This document shows, in pieces, positions 1 through 6,418 of a stretch of 11,334 bases of DNA. The notes beneath the pieces are model-generated. The model saw only the letters and a list, made by a program, of their open reading frames with translations. It searched no databases and was not told the DNA's origin. This DNA comes from Marinosulfonomonas sp. (GTDB lineage: Bacteria > Pseudomonadota > Alphaproteobacteria > Rhodobacterales > Rhodobacteraceae), in contig JALSJL010000407.1 in NCBI GenBank assembly GCA_026989405.1, positions 1 through 11,334 of the forward strand, written 5' to 3'. Made by a program: the position numbers and the translations under genes. The stretch's first letter is position 1. Every line of letters begins with the position of its first letter.

Positions 1-631
1 CATCGGTGATCATCTGCAAGACAGAATCGATCCACCCGCCATAGTAGCCGGACACACCCCCAATGATCAGGGCCAGGACAAAAGCAATGAGAACACCGAT
101 TGTGCCGACAGCCATCGAGGTCTTGATCGCATGGAAGGTGCGGGAAAAGATATCCTTGCCGGTCCCGTCGGTGCCAAACAGGTGGATCTTCCCTTCGTCG
201 ACACCGAACAGATGTCTGTCAAAGCGCATTCCGAAAAGTTTGTATTTGTCACCTTTGGGCAGGAAGGTCAGGTAGCGACGTTTTTCGCGGTTCTCCTTGC
301 TGACCCATCGAAAATTTGTCTTTATCGACCGCTCGCGTTCATAAGTGTATACGAAGGGCCGGATCGAAAAGCCGTTCTCATCCCAGAATTTCGGGATTTG
401 CGGCGCGCCGTTCACATAGTCCTTGTCACGGCCCGCAATCGTCGGGTCATAGGGCGTCAGAAACGGCGCGAAAATTCCCGACAGGATCAGGATGACCAGC
501 ACCCAGGCGCCGACCATCGCGGCTTTCTGTTTCTTGAAGCGGGTCCAGATCAGTTGCCCTTGAGAGGCCGTGAAATAGGCTTCCTTGAGCTTCTGATCGA
601 CATTTGTGTCTTTGCTTGCGGTCGCTGTCAT
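1..631 (-). CDS. OppC/DppC-type ABC transporter permease, partial (C-terminus beyond left edge)
   Basis: Inner-membrane permease of a peptide-type ABC importer. About 210 residues are visible, from MTATASKD to the window edge. A cytoplasmic N-terminus is followed by one membrane segment (about residues 38-56, AAMVGAWVLVILILSGIFAP). Then comes an unusually long, charged stretch (about 57-145, with PQIPKFWDENGFSIRPFVY), presumably periplasmic. The family signature GTDGTGKDIFSR precedes the start of the transmembrane core (MAVGTIGVLIAFVLALIIGG, SGYYGGWIDS). Most DppC/OppC proteins have a much shorter first periplasmic segment; a long one recalls the YejE/AgpC-like subgroup. The EAA loop lies off the window. 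The ATG is 5 nt after the stop of the OppB-like gene, so the two are surely co-transcribed and probably translationally coupled. Genes for the ATPase subunits are not seen and are expected further left. Substrate is not predictable from the permease alone. Confidence 0.9.
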   Translation of the reverse strand, partial: MTATASKDTNVDQKLKEAYFTASQGQLIWTRFKKQKAAMVGAWVLVILILSGIFAPFLTPYDPTIAGRDKDYVNGAPQIPKFWDENGFSIRPFVYTYERERSIKTNFRWVSKENREKRRYLTFLPKGDKYKLFGMRFDRHLFGVDEGKIHLFGTDGTGKDIFSRTFHAIKTSMAVGTIGVLIAFVLALIIGGVSGYYGGWIDSVLQMITD

Positions 632-636
632 GGCCC

Positions 637-1641
637 CTATCCCATTATCGACCGACGCACGCGCGGGTCTGTCAGTGCCAAGATCATGTCGGTGACGAAA
701 TTCAGCGCAACAATACTGGCCGTCAGAAGAAAGATGATGGCACCGGCAAGTTGCTGGTCGTTCGACCTTGCCAGGGCTTCGATCAGCAACGCTCCGGCCT
801 CGGTCAATGTCAGGATAAGCGCGACAATGGGAAGCTCATTGAAAATCCGGTTCAGATCGAAGCCAAGCGAATTGATGATCGGACCCAAAGCATGACGCGC
901 CGGATAGCGCCACAGCAGCCTGCGCCCGGCAACCCCCCGCGCTTCGGCCGCCGTCACATAGAGCTTGCCAATTTCGTCCGACATCAGCGCCCGCACAGTC
1001 TGAATTGCGAATGCGGTTGCAGACCAGCCAAGAATGAAAACCGGCAGCCACGCGTGTGACAGGAAGTCTTTCACCCGCGGCCAGGACCAGGCCGCATCGC
1101 GAAATTCTTTCGAGAACAGACCGGTCAGGCTTTCACCGAACATGACGGTCGAAAACAGCATGATCATCAGGGCCAGAAGAAAGTTCGGCAGGGCAAGACC
1201 CAGGTAGCTGACCAGGCGCAATGTGTTATTGAGCACCGGGCTGTTCGAGGTGGCCGAGATGATGCCGACGGGGATGGCAATCAGATAGGCCAACGCCAGC
1301 GCGCTCAGGCAAATCGCAAGGCTCACATAGAATTTTTCGCCCAGAAGCTGCGCGATATTCAGACGCAGAATGCAGCTGTCACCGAAATCTCCCTGGAAGG
1401 CATTGATGATCCAGGAGCCCCAGCGAACCAGATAGGGCCGGTCAAGACCAAGGCGAACGCGCTCGGCTTCAATGTCGGCAACAGAAATGCCGGAGCCCTG
1501 AGTGTTCTTGAACGCCAGGTAGCGCTCGGCACAGTCGCCGGGAACAAGTTCCATCAGGGAAAAGACGATAAAGGAAACGACGACCAGCGTAATGATGGCA
1601 AAAATGGCCCTCACCGCCGCGAATCGCAGGAATTGAGTCAT
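637..1641 (-). CDS. OppB/DppB-type ABC transporter permease
   Basis: Inner-membrane permease of 334 residues, a normal length for the family. It has an N-terminal membrane anchor (about 8-30), an ELVPGD motif (31-36), a periplasmic segment with GDFGDS (84-89), and further membrane helices near 105-128, 142-167, 198-216, 265-290 and 300-322. The cytoplasmic EAA loop that contacts the ATPase is at about 229-253 (AAEARGVAGRRLLWRYPARH), and the typical C-terminal LTDPRVR is at 323-329. It pairs with the OppC-like protein encoded 5 nt downstream to form the translocation channel fed by the binding protein encoded upstream. The start ATG has GGGGA about 9 nt upstream. The gap of 109 nt to the binding-protein gene holds a hairpin but no convincing terminator, so it is read as part of the same operon. 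Confidence 0.93.
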   Translation of the reverse strand: MTQFLRFAAVRAIFAIITLVVVSFIVFSLMELVPGDCAERYLAFKNTQGSGISVADIEAERVRLGLDRPYLVRWGSWIINAFQGDFGDSCILRLNIAQLLGEKFYVSLAICLSALALAYLIAIPVGIISATSNSPVLNNTLRLVSYLGLALPNFLLALMIMLFSTVMFGESLTGLFSKEFRDAAWSWPRVKDFLSHAWLPVFILGWSATAFAIQTVRALMSDEIGKLYVTAAEARGVAGRRLLWRYPARHALGPIINSLGFDLNRIFNELPIVALILTLTEAGALLIEALARSNDQQLAGAIIFLLTASIVALNFVTDMILALTDPRVRRSIMG

Positions 1642-1701
1642 CGCGTTTTCTCCCCGTGCCCGGCCTGGCGCAATGCCTTTGTCTGCCGGTGCAATTCTTG
1701 A

Positions 1702-1729
1702 TCTCGGGCAGCGTATCAGCCGCCCGAGA
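1702..1729 (-). other. intercistronic hairpin between binding-protein and permease genes
   Basis: An 8-bp perfect inverted repeat, TCTCGGGC and GCCCGAGA, separated by 12 nt, lies about 20 nt after the stop of the binding-protein gene. It is not followed by a run of T on the minus strand, so it does not look like a full intrinsic terminator. In many ABC importer operons such a stem protects the binding-protein mRNA from 3' decay, or gives partial termination, so that the binding protein is made in excess over the permeases. That role here is inference; only the repeat itself is seen. Confidence 0.5.
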
Positions 1730-1750
1730 CAGTTTCATGACTTTCCTGAC

Positions 1751-3793
1751 CTATTCGTCGAGATACCACTGTTCCGCGCGGTAAGGCGTGGTCCGGTAAT
1801 ACTCATATGACTGGGTCTTGAACTCGGGAAAGTTCTTGAGATTGTTGTTGTGGTAGATCGGCGCCGGTGCCTGGATGGCCCCGATGAACAGCAGGTTCTC
1901 GGTGATGTTCGCAACCAGACGCGCACCAAGCTCATCCGACGTTGCCGTACCGGGAAGCGTCGACTGGAAGGCCGTGATGTCTTCCATCAACTGCTTCACA
2001 TATTCCGGCGGCTCGACACCGCTGCTGCCGTTGCTGTCAACCCATTCGGCCCACAGCATGCCATTGCGAACCCCGAAGTAGTTCTCGAACGGCGGCACCC
2101 AAAGCTCGTTGTTGCCCATCACGATCGCCAGCGGCTGCGACTTGCGCCACATCATGATGTCAAGCTGGTTGGAAGATTGCGCCGAACGGTATTCATCCGG
2201 GGTCACTTCCTTGACGGTGGTCTGGATGCCCACCTCCGACCAGTTCTGACCGACAAGTTCAACCAGTTGCCCCGCCACGCCCTGGGTCGAGAACTGCATG
2301 TTGACGATCAGCTTTTCGCCGTTGGGAAGTTCGCGGAACCCATCGCCGTCGACGTCTTTCATGCCAAGCTCGTCAAGCAGGGCATTTGCCGCCGTCGGAT
2401 CGTATTCGATCTTGTAGGCAGGCCATTTCGGGTCGACGAAACTTGGCGCCGGAGAGAAGCCGATATATTGCCGCGGCGCGCCAAGACCGAAGAAGGCGAC
2501 TTCATTGATCTCATCGCGGTTGATCGCAATCGACATGGCTTCGCGGAAACGCAGATCTCCGAAGACCTTCCGCTTTTCGGGATCTTCATGGGTGACATTG
2601 AATGCAAAGACCGGGATCGTGATTTCCGGTTTCAGATCAACGGTATAGTTACCCTTTTCCTGGTTCTCGAGAAGCAGCGGGGCCGAGGGCAACTGCAGGG
2701 ACTGTGCCTTGTAGTCGACTTCCGCGTTCACCAGCTTCAGGATGCGAACCTCGTTCTCATTGACGAAAATCTCATCCTGCTCGCTGATATAGGGCAGTTG
2801 GTTTCCAGCGGTATCCACCTGGAAATAAAACGGGTTGGCAACCAGATGGCGGCCTTCCGTGCTTTCGGAAACCAGAATGTGGCTTTCCAACGTGGGCATC
2901 GTATTGGCCGGCAATTTGTCAAGCTTGTCGGGCGAATTCAACATCGGTGTGGGCGTATCCGTCCAATCCGAGCTGCCATAATACGCTGCAATCACGGCGT
3001 ATCCATCTTCGAAACCCATCGACTGAGCCAGTTTGTCGGCATCCGGGTTGATGTCGGGATGGAACTGCCCAAGGAAGTGCTTGGGTTGAAAACCCTGCGC
3101 ATAGGAGGTTGCAAAGTGCGCCAGCAGGCCGGGCTTGGGCGCCGGAAGCTCAAAGCGCACGGTTTGCGGGTCAACAACCACGACGTTCATCCGCTCGCCG
3201 GCAACAAGGACGTAGTCCTTGGGCTTCTCGATCACGTTCGAATCAAGCGCCAGGTTGTCATACCAGAACTTGACGTCCTCCGCCGTGAAGGGCTTGCCGT
3301 CCGACCACTTGTGGCCCTTGCGCAGAAAGAAAGTCAGCTCGGTAAAGTCGTCGTTCCACTCCCAATCCTTGGCGATATCGGGCACGATGGTCTGGAGATC
3401 ATCGGCAAAGCGCACCAGGTTGACGTGGCGCACTGAAAGGAAGTCCGATGTGCCGGCTTCCGTCGCGTTGGAAAGCACATCGAAAACGCCGCCGTATTTC
3501 CCAATCTCGTCATAAGGGGCGACGACAAGCGGCTCTTCCGGAAGCCGCTCGGCAACCGGCGGCAATTCGGTCGGGTTGCCACGGATCTTTGCGTTCAATG
3601 CAGCGATATCCGGATTTTCCGAAAATTCCAGTTCGCAGCCGCCAAGGCCCTGAAACTCAACCAATTCATATTGCTGGGGGTATTTACCCGGCGCGACACC
3701 TTGCATGTCGTTGACTGTCACCGGGGGGCAACCGGCATTTGCCGTCGCAACCAGCGCAATAAGCGCCACCCCGGAATAAAGTACTCGTTTCAT
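1751..3793 (-). CDS. ABC transporter substrate-binding protein, family 5 (peptide/opine/nickel type)
   Basis: Periplasmic solute receptor of a peptide-type ABC importer, 680 residues. A classical signal peptide is visible: KR at 2-3, a hydrophobic stretch VLYSGVALIALVATA, and an ANA cleavage site after residue 20. Family-5 landmarks follow: DIAKDWEWNDDFTELTFFLR, then HKWSDGKPFTAEDVKFWYDN, and in the second half DLRFREAMSIAINRDEI. At about 680 aa it is longer than typical DppA/OppA (about 530-550) and resembles the long alphaproteobacterial AgpA-like group. The only two cysteines I see are C22 and C53, near the mature N-terminus, and could form a disulfide. The reading frame stays open upstream to 4015. 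The start at 3793 is chosen because it has a good GGGAGA site (about 7 nt upstream) and begins directly with the signal peptide. Two permease genes follow. The ligand is unknown; the phnWX neighbourhood suggests a phosphonate-related compound, but this is inference. Confidence 0.92.
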   Translation of the reverse strand: MKRVLYSGVALIALVATANAGCPPVTVNDMQGVAPGKYPQQYELVEFQGLGGCELEFSENPDIAALNAKIRGNPTELPPVAERLPEEPLVVAPYDEIGKYGGVFDVLSNATEAGTSDFLSVRHVNLVRFADDLQTIVPDIAKDWEWNDDFTELTFFLRKGHKWSDGKPFTAEDVKFWYDNLALDSNVIEKPKDYVLVAGERMNVVVVDPQTVRFELPAPKPGLLAHFATSYAQGFQPKHFLGQFHPDINPDADKLAQSMGFEDGYAVIAAYYGSSDWTDTPTPMLNSPDKLDKLPANTMPTLESHILVSESTEGRHLVANPFYFQVDTAGNQLPYISEQDEIFVNENEVRILKLVNAEVDYKAQSLQLPSAPLLLENQEKGNYTVDLKPEITIPVFAFNVTHEDPEKRKVFGDLRFREAMSIAINRDEINEVAFFGLGAPRQYIGFSPAPSFVDPKWPAYKIEYDPTAANALLDELGMKDVDGDGFRELPNGEKLIVNMQFSTQGVAGQLVELVGQNWSEVGIQTTVKEVTPDEYRSAQSSNQLDIMMWRKSQPLAIVMGNNELWVPPFENYFGVRNGMLWAEWVDSNGSSGVEPPEYVKQLMEDITAFQSTLPGTATSDELGARLVANITENLLFIGAIQAPAPIYHNNNLKNFPEFKTQSYEYYRTTPYRAEQWYLDE

Positions 3794-3943
3794 GGAAAAT
3801 TCTCCCTTTTGTTGGTTCCTTGGGACTCGTGACAGCCGAGCTGCCCGATCCCTTTTTTCTTCATTATTGTAACGCCAGTGTGAATTCAGACGCGGGAATT
3901 GTTCTTTTTGTTGCTGTTCCCCCATTTTATCGCTGCACACAAA

Positions 3944-3973
3944 ACTATCTGGCGACAAAGGCGATTCTGTCAA
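3944..3973 (-). promoter_or_regulatory. candidate sigma70-type promoter of the ABC importer operon
   Basis: On the minus strand a perfect TTGACA (3968-3973) is followed after 18 nt by GATAGT (3944-3949), which matches 4 of 6 bases of the -10 consensus. Transcription would start near 3937, leaving a leader of about 140 nt before the binding-protein ATG. A second perfect TTGACA lies 55 bp further upstream (4023-4028), also as TTGACAGA, but with no good -10 at the right distance. Both are matches by eye only. Confidence 0.4.
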
Positions 3974-4041
3974 ATCAAACCCGCTTTTGCCTTTGAAGAG
4001 AGTTGTACAGCCCATGTTGGTCTGTCAACTTATTTTCAGCA

Positions 4042-4061
4042 GCATCAGTTACTTATGATGC
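4042..4061. promoter_or_regulatory. operator-like dyad upstream of the importer operon
   Basis: An inverted repeat with 6-bp arms, GCATCA and TGATGC, spaced by 8 nt, sits just upstream of the first TTGACA in the AT-rich intergenic region. A separate perfect 10-bp palindrome, ATGAATTCAT, lies at 4074-4083. Both are in the right place for a regulator of the importer operon, but short palindromes occur by chance in AT-rich DNA and no protein can be named. The rest of the 437-bp gap (3794-4230) holds no gene I can support. Confidence 0.25.
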
Positions 4062-4167
4062 CAACAAGTGCGGATGAATTCATAATGCCAAAACTGGGGA
4101 AACTTTAAGGCCAGAGTCTCGTTGTCTTCATTGAAACGTGCTGGCTCCTTGACGGAAATTCCGAGCC

Positions 4168-4207
4168 TGAAAACCAAAACGGCCGCAGTAGCAAGACTGC
4201 GGCCGTT
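4168..4207 (-). terminator. rho-independent terminator of the phnW-phnX operon
   Basis: A perfect 11-bp stem (AACGGCCGCAG at 4178-4188 with CTGCGGCCGTT at 4197-4207) and an 8-nt loop are followed on the minus strand by TTGGTTTT. The hairpin begins 23 nt after the phnX stop codon. The GC-rich stem and T-rich tail on the minus strand only make this a convincing intrinsic terminator for the phosphonate genes. It separates their transcript from that of the ABC importer. Confidence 0.85.
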
Positions 4208-4230
4208 CCGAAAAACCCATTTTGTTGTCG

Positions 4231-5079
4231 TCAGGGCTTCTCGCCCCGCGCCAGACGCGCGTTGATGTCGTTGATGACGGCGGGAAGCTCAACGAGAGAG
4301 TCGATCACATAATGGGCCCCCGACTGCTCCAGCAGCTTGCGTGAATGTGCCATACGTCGCGCCATTTCCGCTTCGCTCAGCGTTGCTTCTTCATCAAGCG
4401 AGTTGATGTTCATGTAGTTCGAATATCGCACCAGCCCGACACCCCAGCAGCCGGCGTTCAATGCTTCGCCCACACCCGAAGTGGTATCATCGCACTTCAC
4501 AACAGAGCGCACATCGTCCACATCAAGCAGGTCCAGATTGCGGAACACCATGTGCGGTTTTGGTCGCGCGCCGTGCTCGACTTCGTCACCGGCAACGGTT
4601 GCGTCAAGTTTCAGCCCCTGTTTCTGGCAATCCTCATGCAGCACATCGACCATGGCACGCGTGAAGCCCGTTGAGGCCCCAAGCTTGATCCCCTGGCTTT
4701 GCAGATCAAGACACACGTCCTTCACGCCGGGCAGCAAGGTCGTGTATTTTCGCAGGCAAGCCAGTTGCGCGGGCACAAAGTCCTTGAACATCGCATCCAC
4801 GTCCGACTGGTCGGGATACTTTCCCTTGACGGACTTCCAGCGCTCGGCAATCATCGGATCTTCCGTCAATGCCTTGATGTGCAGATCCTTGCGCAGCCCC
4901 ATCGGGCCGCGGGCTTCTTCCATGGTAATGTCAACGCCCTGGTTCTTGAAGACCTCGACAAAGACCACCGCCGGCGCGATCACATAGGCATCGGCAAGCG
5001 TGCCGCTCCAATCGAGGATCACGGCCTTGATCTTGCCGCGATACTGACGCTGATAAGTGTATTCGGAGAAGTTGCTCAT
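4231..5079 (-). CDS. phnX: phosphonoacetaldehyde hydrolase (phosphonatase)
   Basis: Cytoplasmic HAD-superfamily enzyme, 282 residues, that hydrolyses phosphonoacetaldehyde to acetaldehyde and phosphate, breaking the C-P bond. The nucleophile motif is ILDWSGTLAD with D23. The family-specific Schiff-base lysine is in MGLRKDLH (K64, matching the lysine of the Bacillus enzyme GLLK). GASTGFTR (134-141) is HAD motif II, ARPKPHM (171-177) supplies the conserved basic residue, and KCDDTTSG (195-202) is the metal-binding motif IV. The C-terminal GAHYVIDSLVELP is typical of PhnX. The frame is open upstream to 5169, inside phnW. The start at 5079 is preferred because it has AAAGGGA upstream, gives the usual length, and lies 37 nt after the phnW stop. 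It is co-transcribed with phnW and followed by a strong terminator. DWSGT has Ser where the best-studied enzyme has Ala (DWAGT). Confidence 0.95.
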   Translation of the reverse strand: MSNFSEYTYQRQYRGKIKAVILDWSGTLADAYVIAPAVVFVEVFKNQGVDITMEEARGPMGLRKDLHIKALTEDPMIAERWKSVKGKYPDQSDVDAMFKDFVPAQLACLRKYTTLLPGVKDVCLDLQSQGIKLGASTGFTRAMVDVLHEDCQKQGLKLDATVAGDEVEHGARPKPHMVFRNLDLLDVDDVRSVVKCDDTTSGVGEALNAGCWGVGLVRYSNYMNINSLDEEATLSEAEMARRMAHSRKLLEQSGAHYVIDSLVELPAVINDINARLARGEKP

Positions 5080-5116
5080 TTCGATTTTCCCTTTGGTGGC
5101 ATTTCCTGGTTGATTT

Positions 5117-6304
5117 TCAATTGGCCAACTTTGCACGCTCTCGGATTGCTGCCTGAGAAGGCGCGGCACTGGTCACGTTCATGTCTTTCAACGCCTCACC
5201 CGCGGCGCGAACAACCTGACGCATCACGTTTTCGTCCATTTGTCCGATGCACCCGATGCGGAAGCTGTCGACCTGGGTGAGTTTTCCCGGATAGATGATG
5301 AAACCGCGCTGCTTCATGGCGTCATAAAACTCTGCAAACCTGAACGACGGGTCTGCGGGGCAGAAAAAGGTCACGATGATTGGCGACAGCCAGTGGTCAT
5401 CCAGCAGAGTTTCAAACCCGAGTTTGCGCATCCCGGAAACCAGCACATCCCGGTTTCGCCGGTAGCGTGAACCGCGCCCGGCAACACCGCCTTCGGCCTG
5501 ATGGGCCCGCAGCGCCTCAAGGAAAGCCGCCACCACATGCGTGGGTGGTGTAAAGCGCCATTGGCCGGTCTCATTCATGGTCTTCCACTGCGCATGAACA
5601 TCCAGGGAAAGTGAATGACTGCGCCCCCGCGCGGCCTGAATCGCATCATTTCGGGCGATGACAAAGCCAAACCCCGGCACGCCCTCGATACATTTGTTGG
5701 CGGATGACACCATCGCCTCAAACGGGATATCGCAAACCTGCAGGGGTATAGCGCCAAAAGCGCTCATTGAATCCACCAACAGTTTGCGCCCTGCATCGCG
5801 CACCGCATCCGAAATCTCCTGCAGCGGGTTGAGAATGCCCGAGCTGGTCTCGCAATGCACCGCAACGACATGTGTGATGTCAGGGTCGGCCGCCAGGGCC
5901 GCAGCAACCTCATGCCCGCGCGGAGGCAAGTAGTCACCCTTGTCAATCACACTGTGCGCCCGCCCGAGATATCGCAGGGTTTCCGCGGCTCGCTGGCCAT
6001 AAGCGCCATTTGCAAGCACCAGCGCCTTGCCATCCCGGGGCACGAAACTTCCCAGCATCGCCTCGACCGCAAAAGTCCCGCTGCCCTGCATCGGAACACA
6101 GTCATGGTCTTCAGCGCCAGGCCCGACCATCTCGAGCAGTCGCGTCCTCATGCCGGCCGTCATCACCCGAAAGTCATCATCCCAGGACCCCCAGTCGCGC
6201 AACATGGCCTCTTTTGTCGCGAATGATGTCGTCAGCGGCCCCGGCGTCAGCAGATACGGTTCCCCCATGCGGGGCGCTTCGATTTGTTCTGGCTGATCCG
6301 GCAT
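5117..6304 (-). CDS. phnW: 2-aminoethylphosphonate:pyruvate aminotransferase
   Basis: PLP-dependent class V-fold aminotransferase, 395 residues, that converts 2-aminoethylphosphonate and pyruvate to phosphonoacetaldehyde and alanine. The near N-terminal PYLLTPGPLTTS (16-27) and LRDWGSWDDDF (35-45) are hallmark PhnW sequences. CVPMQGSGTFAVEAML (69-84) binds the PLP phosphate, LLVDSMSAFG (175-184) holds the aspartate that pairs with the PLP ring nitrogen (D178), and SSANKCIEGVPG (200-211) holds the Schiff-base lysine K204. It is slightly longer than usual (about 365-370), with extra residues at both ends. A later ATG (residue 13) would fit the usual length, but the ATG at 6304 has AAGGA 7 nt upstream. 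It leads the phnW-phnX operon and is divergent from the lysR gene. Confidence 0.96.
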   Translation of the reverse strand: MPDQPEQIEAPRMGEPYLLTPGPLTTSFATKEAMLRDWGSWDDDFRVMTAGMRTRLLEMVGPGAEDHDCVPMQGSGTFAVEAMLGSFVPRDGKALVLANGAYGQRAAETLRYLGRAHSVIDKGDYLPPRGHEVAAALAADPDITHVVAVHCETSSGILNPLQEISDAVRDAGRKLLVDSMSAFGAIPLQVCDIPFEAMVSSANKCIEGVPGFGFVIARNDAIQAARGRSHSLSLDVHAQWKTMNETGQWRFTPPTHVVAAFLEALRAHQAEGGVAGRGSRYRRNRDVLVSGMRKLGFETLLDDHWLSPIIVTFFCPADPSFRFAEFYDAMKQRGFIIYPGKLTQVDSFRIGCIGQMDENVMRQVVRAAGEALKDMNVTSAAPSQAAIRERAKLAN

Positions 6305-6355
6305 TCTGGATCCTTGCTTTGAAAGAGGCGTTGACGCTGTCTAGCCAAGAGCGAA

Positions 6356-6397
6356 TACATATGTAAAATCGTTAATAAAGATCATACCATCGATTTT
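6356..6397. promoter_or_regulatory. dyad cluster, candidate LysR-type operator between phnW and lysR
   Basis: Three overlapping symmetric elements are seen. A perfect 10-bp palindrome TACATATGTA lies at 6356-6365. An inverted repeat has arms AAAATCG (6365-6371) and CGATTTT (6391-6397), 19 nt apart. A 15-bp ATC-N9-GAT element at 6368-6382 fits the T-N11-A rule for LysR-type boxes. All lie in the 114-bp divergent region, where LysR proteins usually bind to control both themselves and the divergent target. Actual binding is inferred. Confidence 0.4.
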
Positions 6398-6408
6398 TCT
6401 TATATCAA
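6381..6408 (-). promoter_or_regulatory. candidate phnW promoter
   Basis: On the minus strand TTGATA (6403-6408) and TATGAT (6381-6386), each 5 of 6 to consensus, are spaced by 16 nt; transcription would start near 6374 with a leader of about 70 nt. A second, much weaker possibility lies downstream: TTTACA (6362-6367) with TAGACA (6338-6343), 18 nt apart. The weaker one would put the dyads of this region upstream of its -35, as is usual for LysR-activated promoters. The sequence does not decide between them. Confidence 0.45.
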
Positions 6409-6418
6409 GGAAATCGCC

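Noticed and set aside
1850..3436. Long open frame (528 codons) on the plus strand opposite the binding-protein gene
   Set aside because: It lies wholly antisense to a gene with clear family motifs and a signal peptide. Its product is rich in R, H and Q without domain sense, as expected of a high-GC shadow frame.
3794..4015. N-terminal extension of the binding protein by 74 codons (start at 4015)
   Set aside because: The extension would bury the signal peptide inside the protein. It lacks a ribosome site, and the internal ATG at 3793 has a good GGGAGA site directly before a classical signal sequence.
3899..4108. Small plus-strand open frame of 69 codons in the intergenic region
   Set aside because: No ribosome site or family resemblance. 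It overlaps the probable promoter of the importer operon and reads like non-coding AT-rich DNA.
5080..5169. Longer phnX start inside the phnW gene (30 extra codons)
   Set aside because: It gives residues without family similarity. The start at 5079 has an upstream purine-rich site and yields the normal length.
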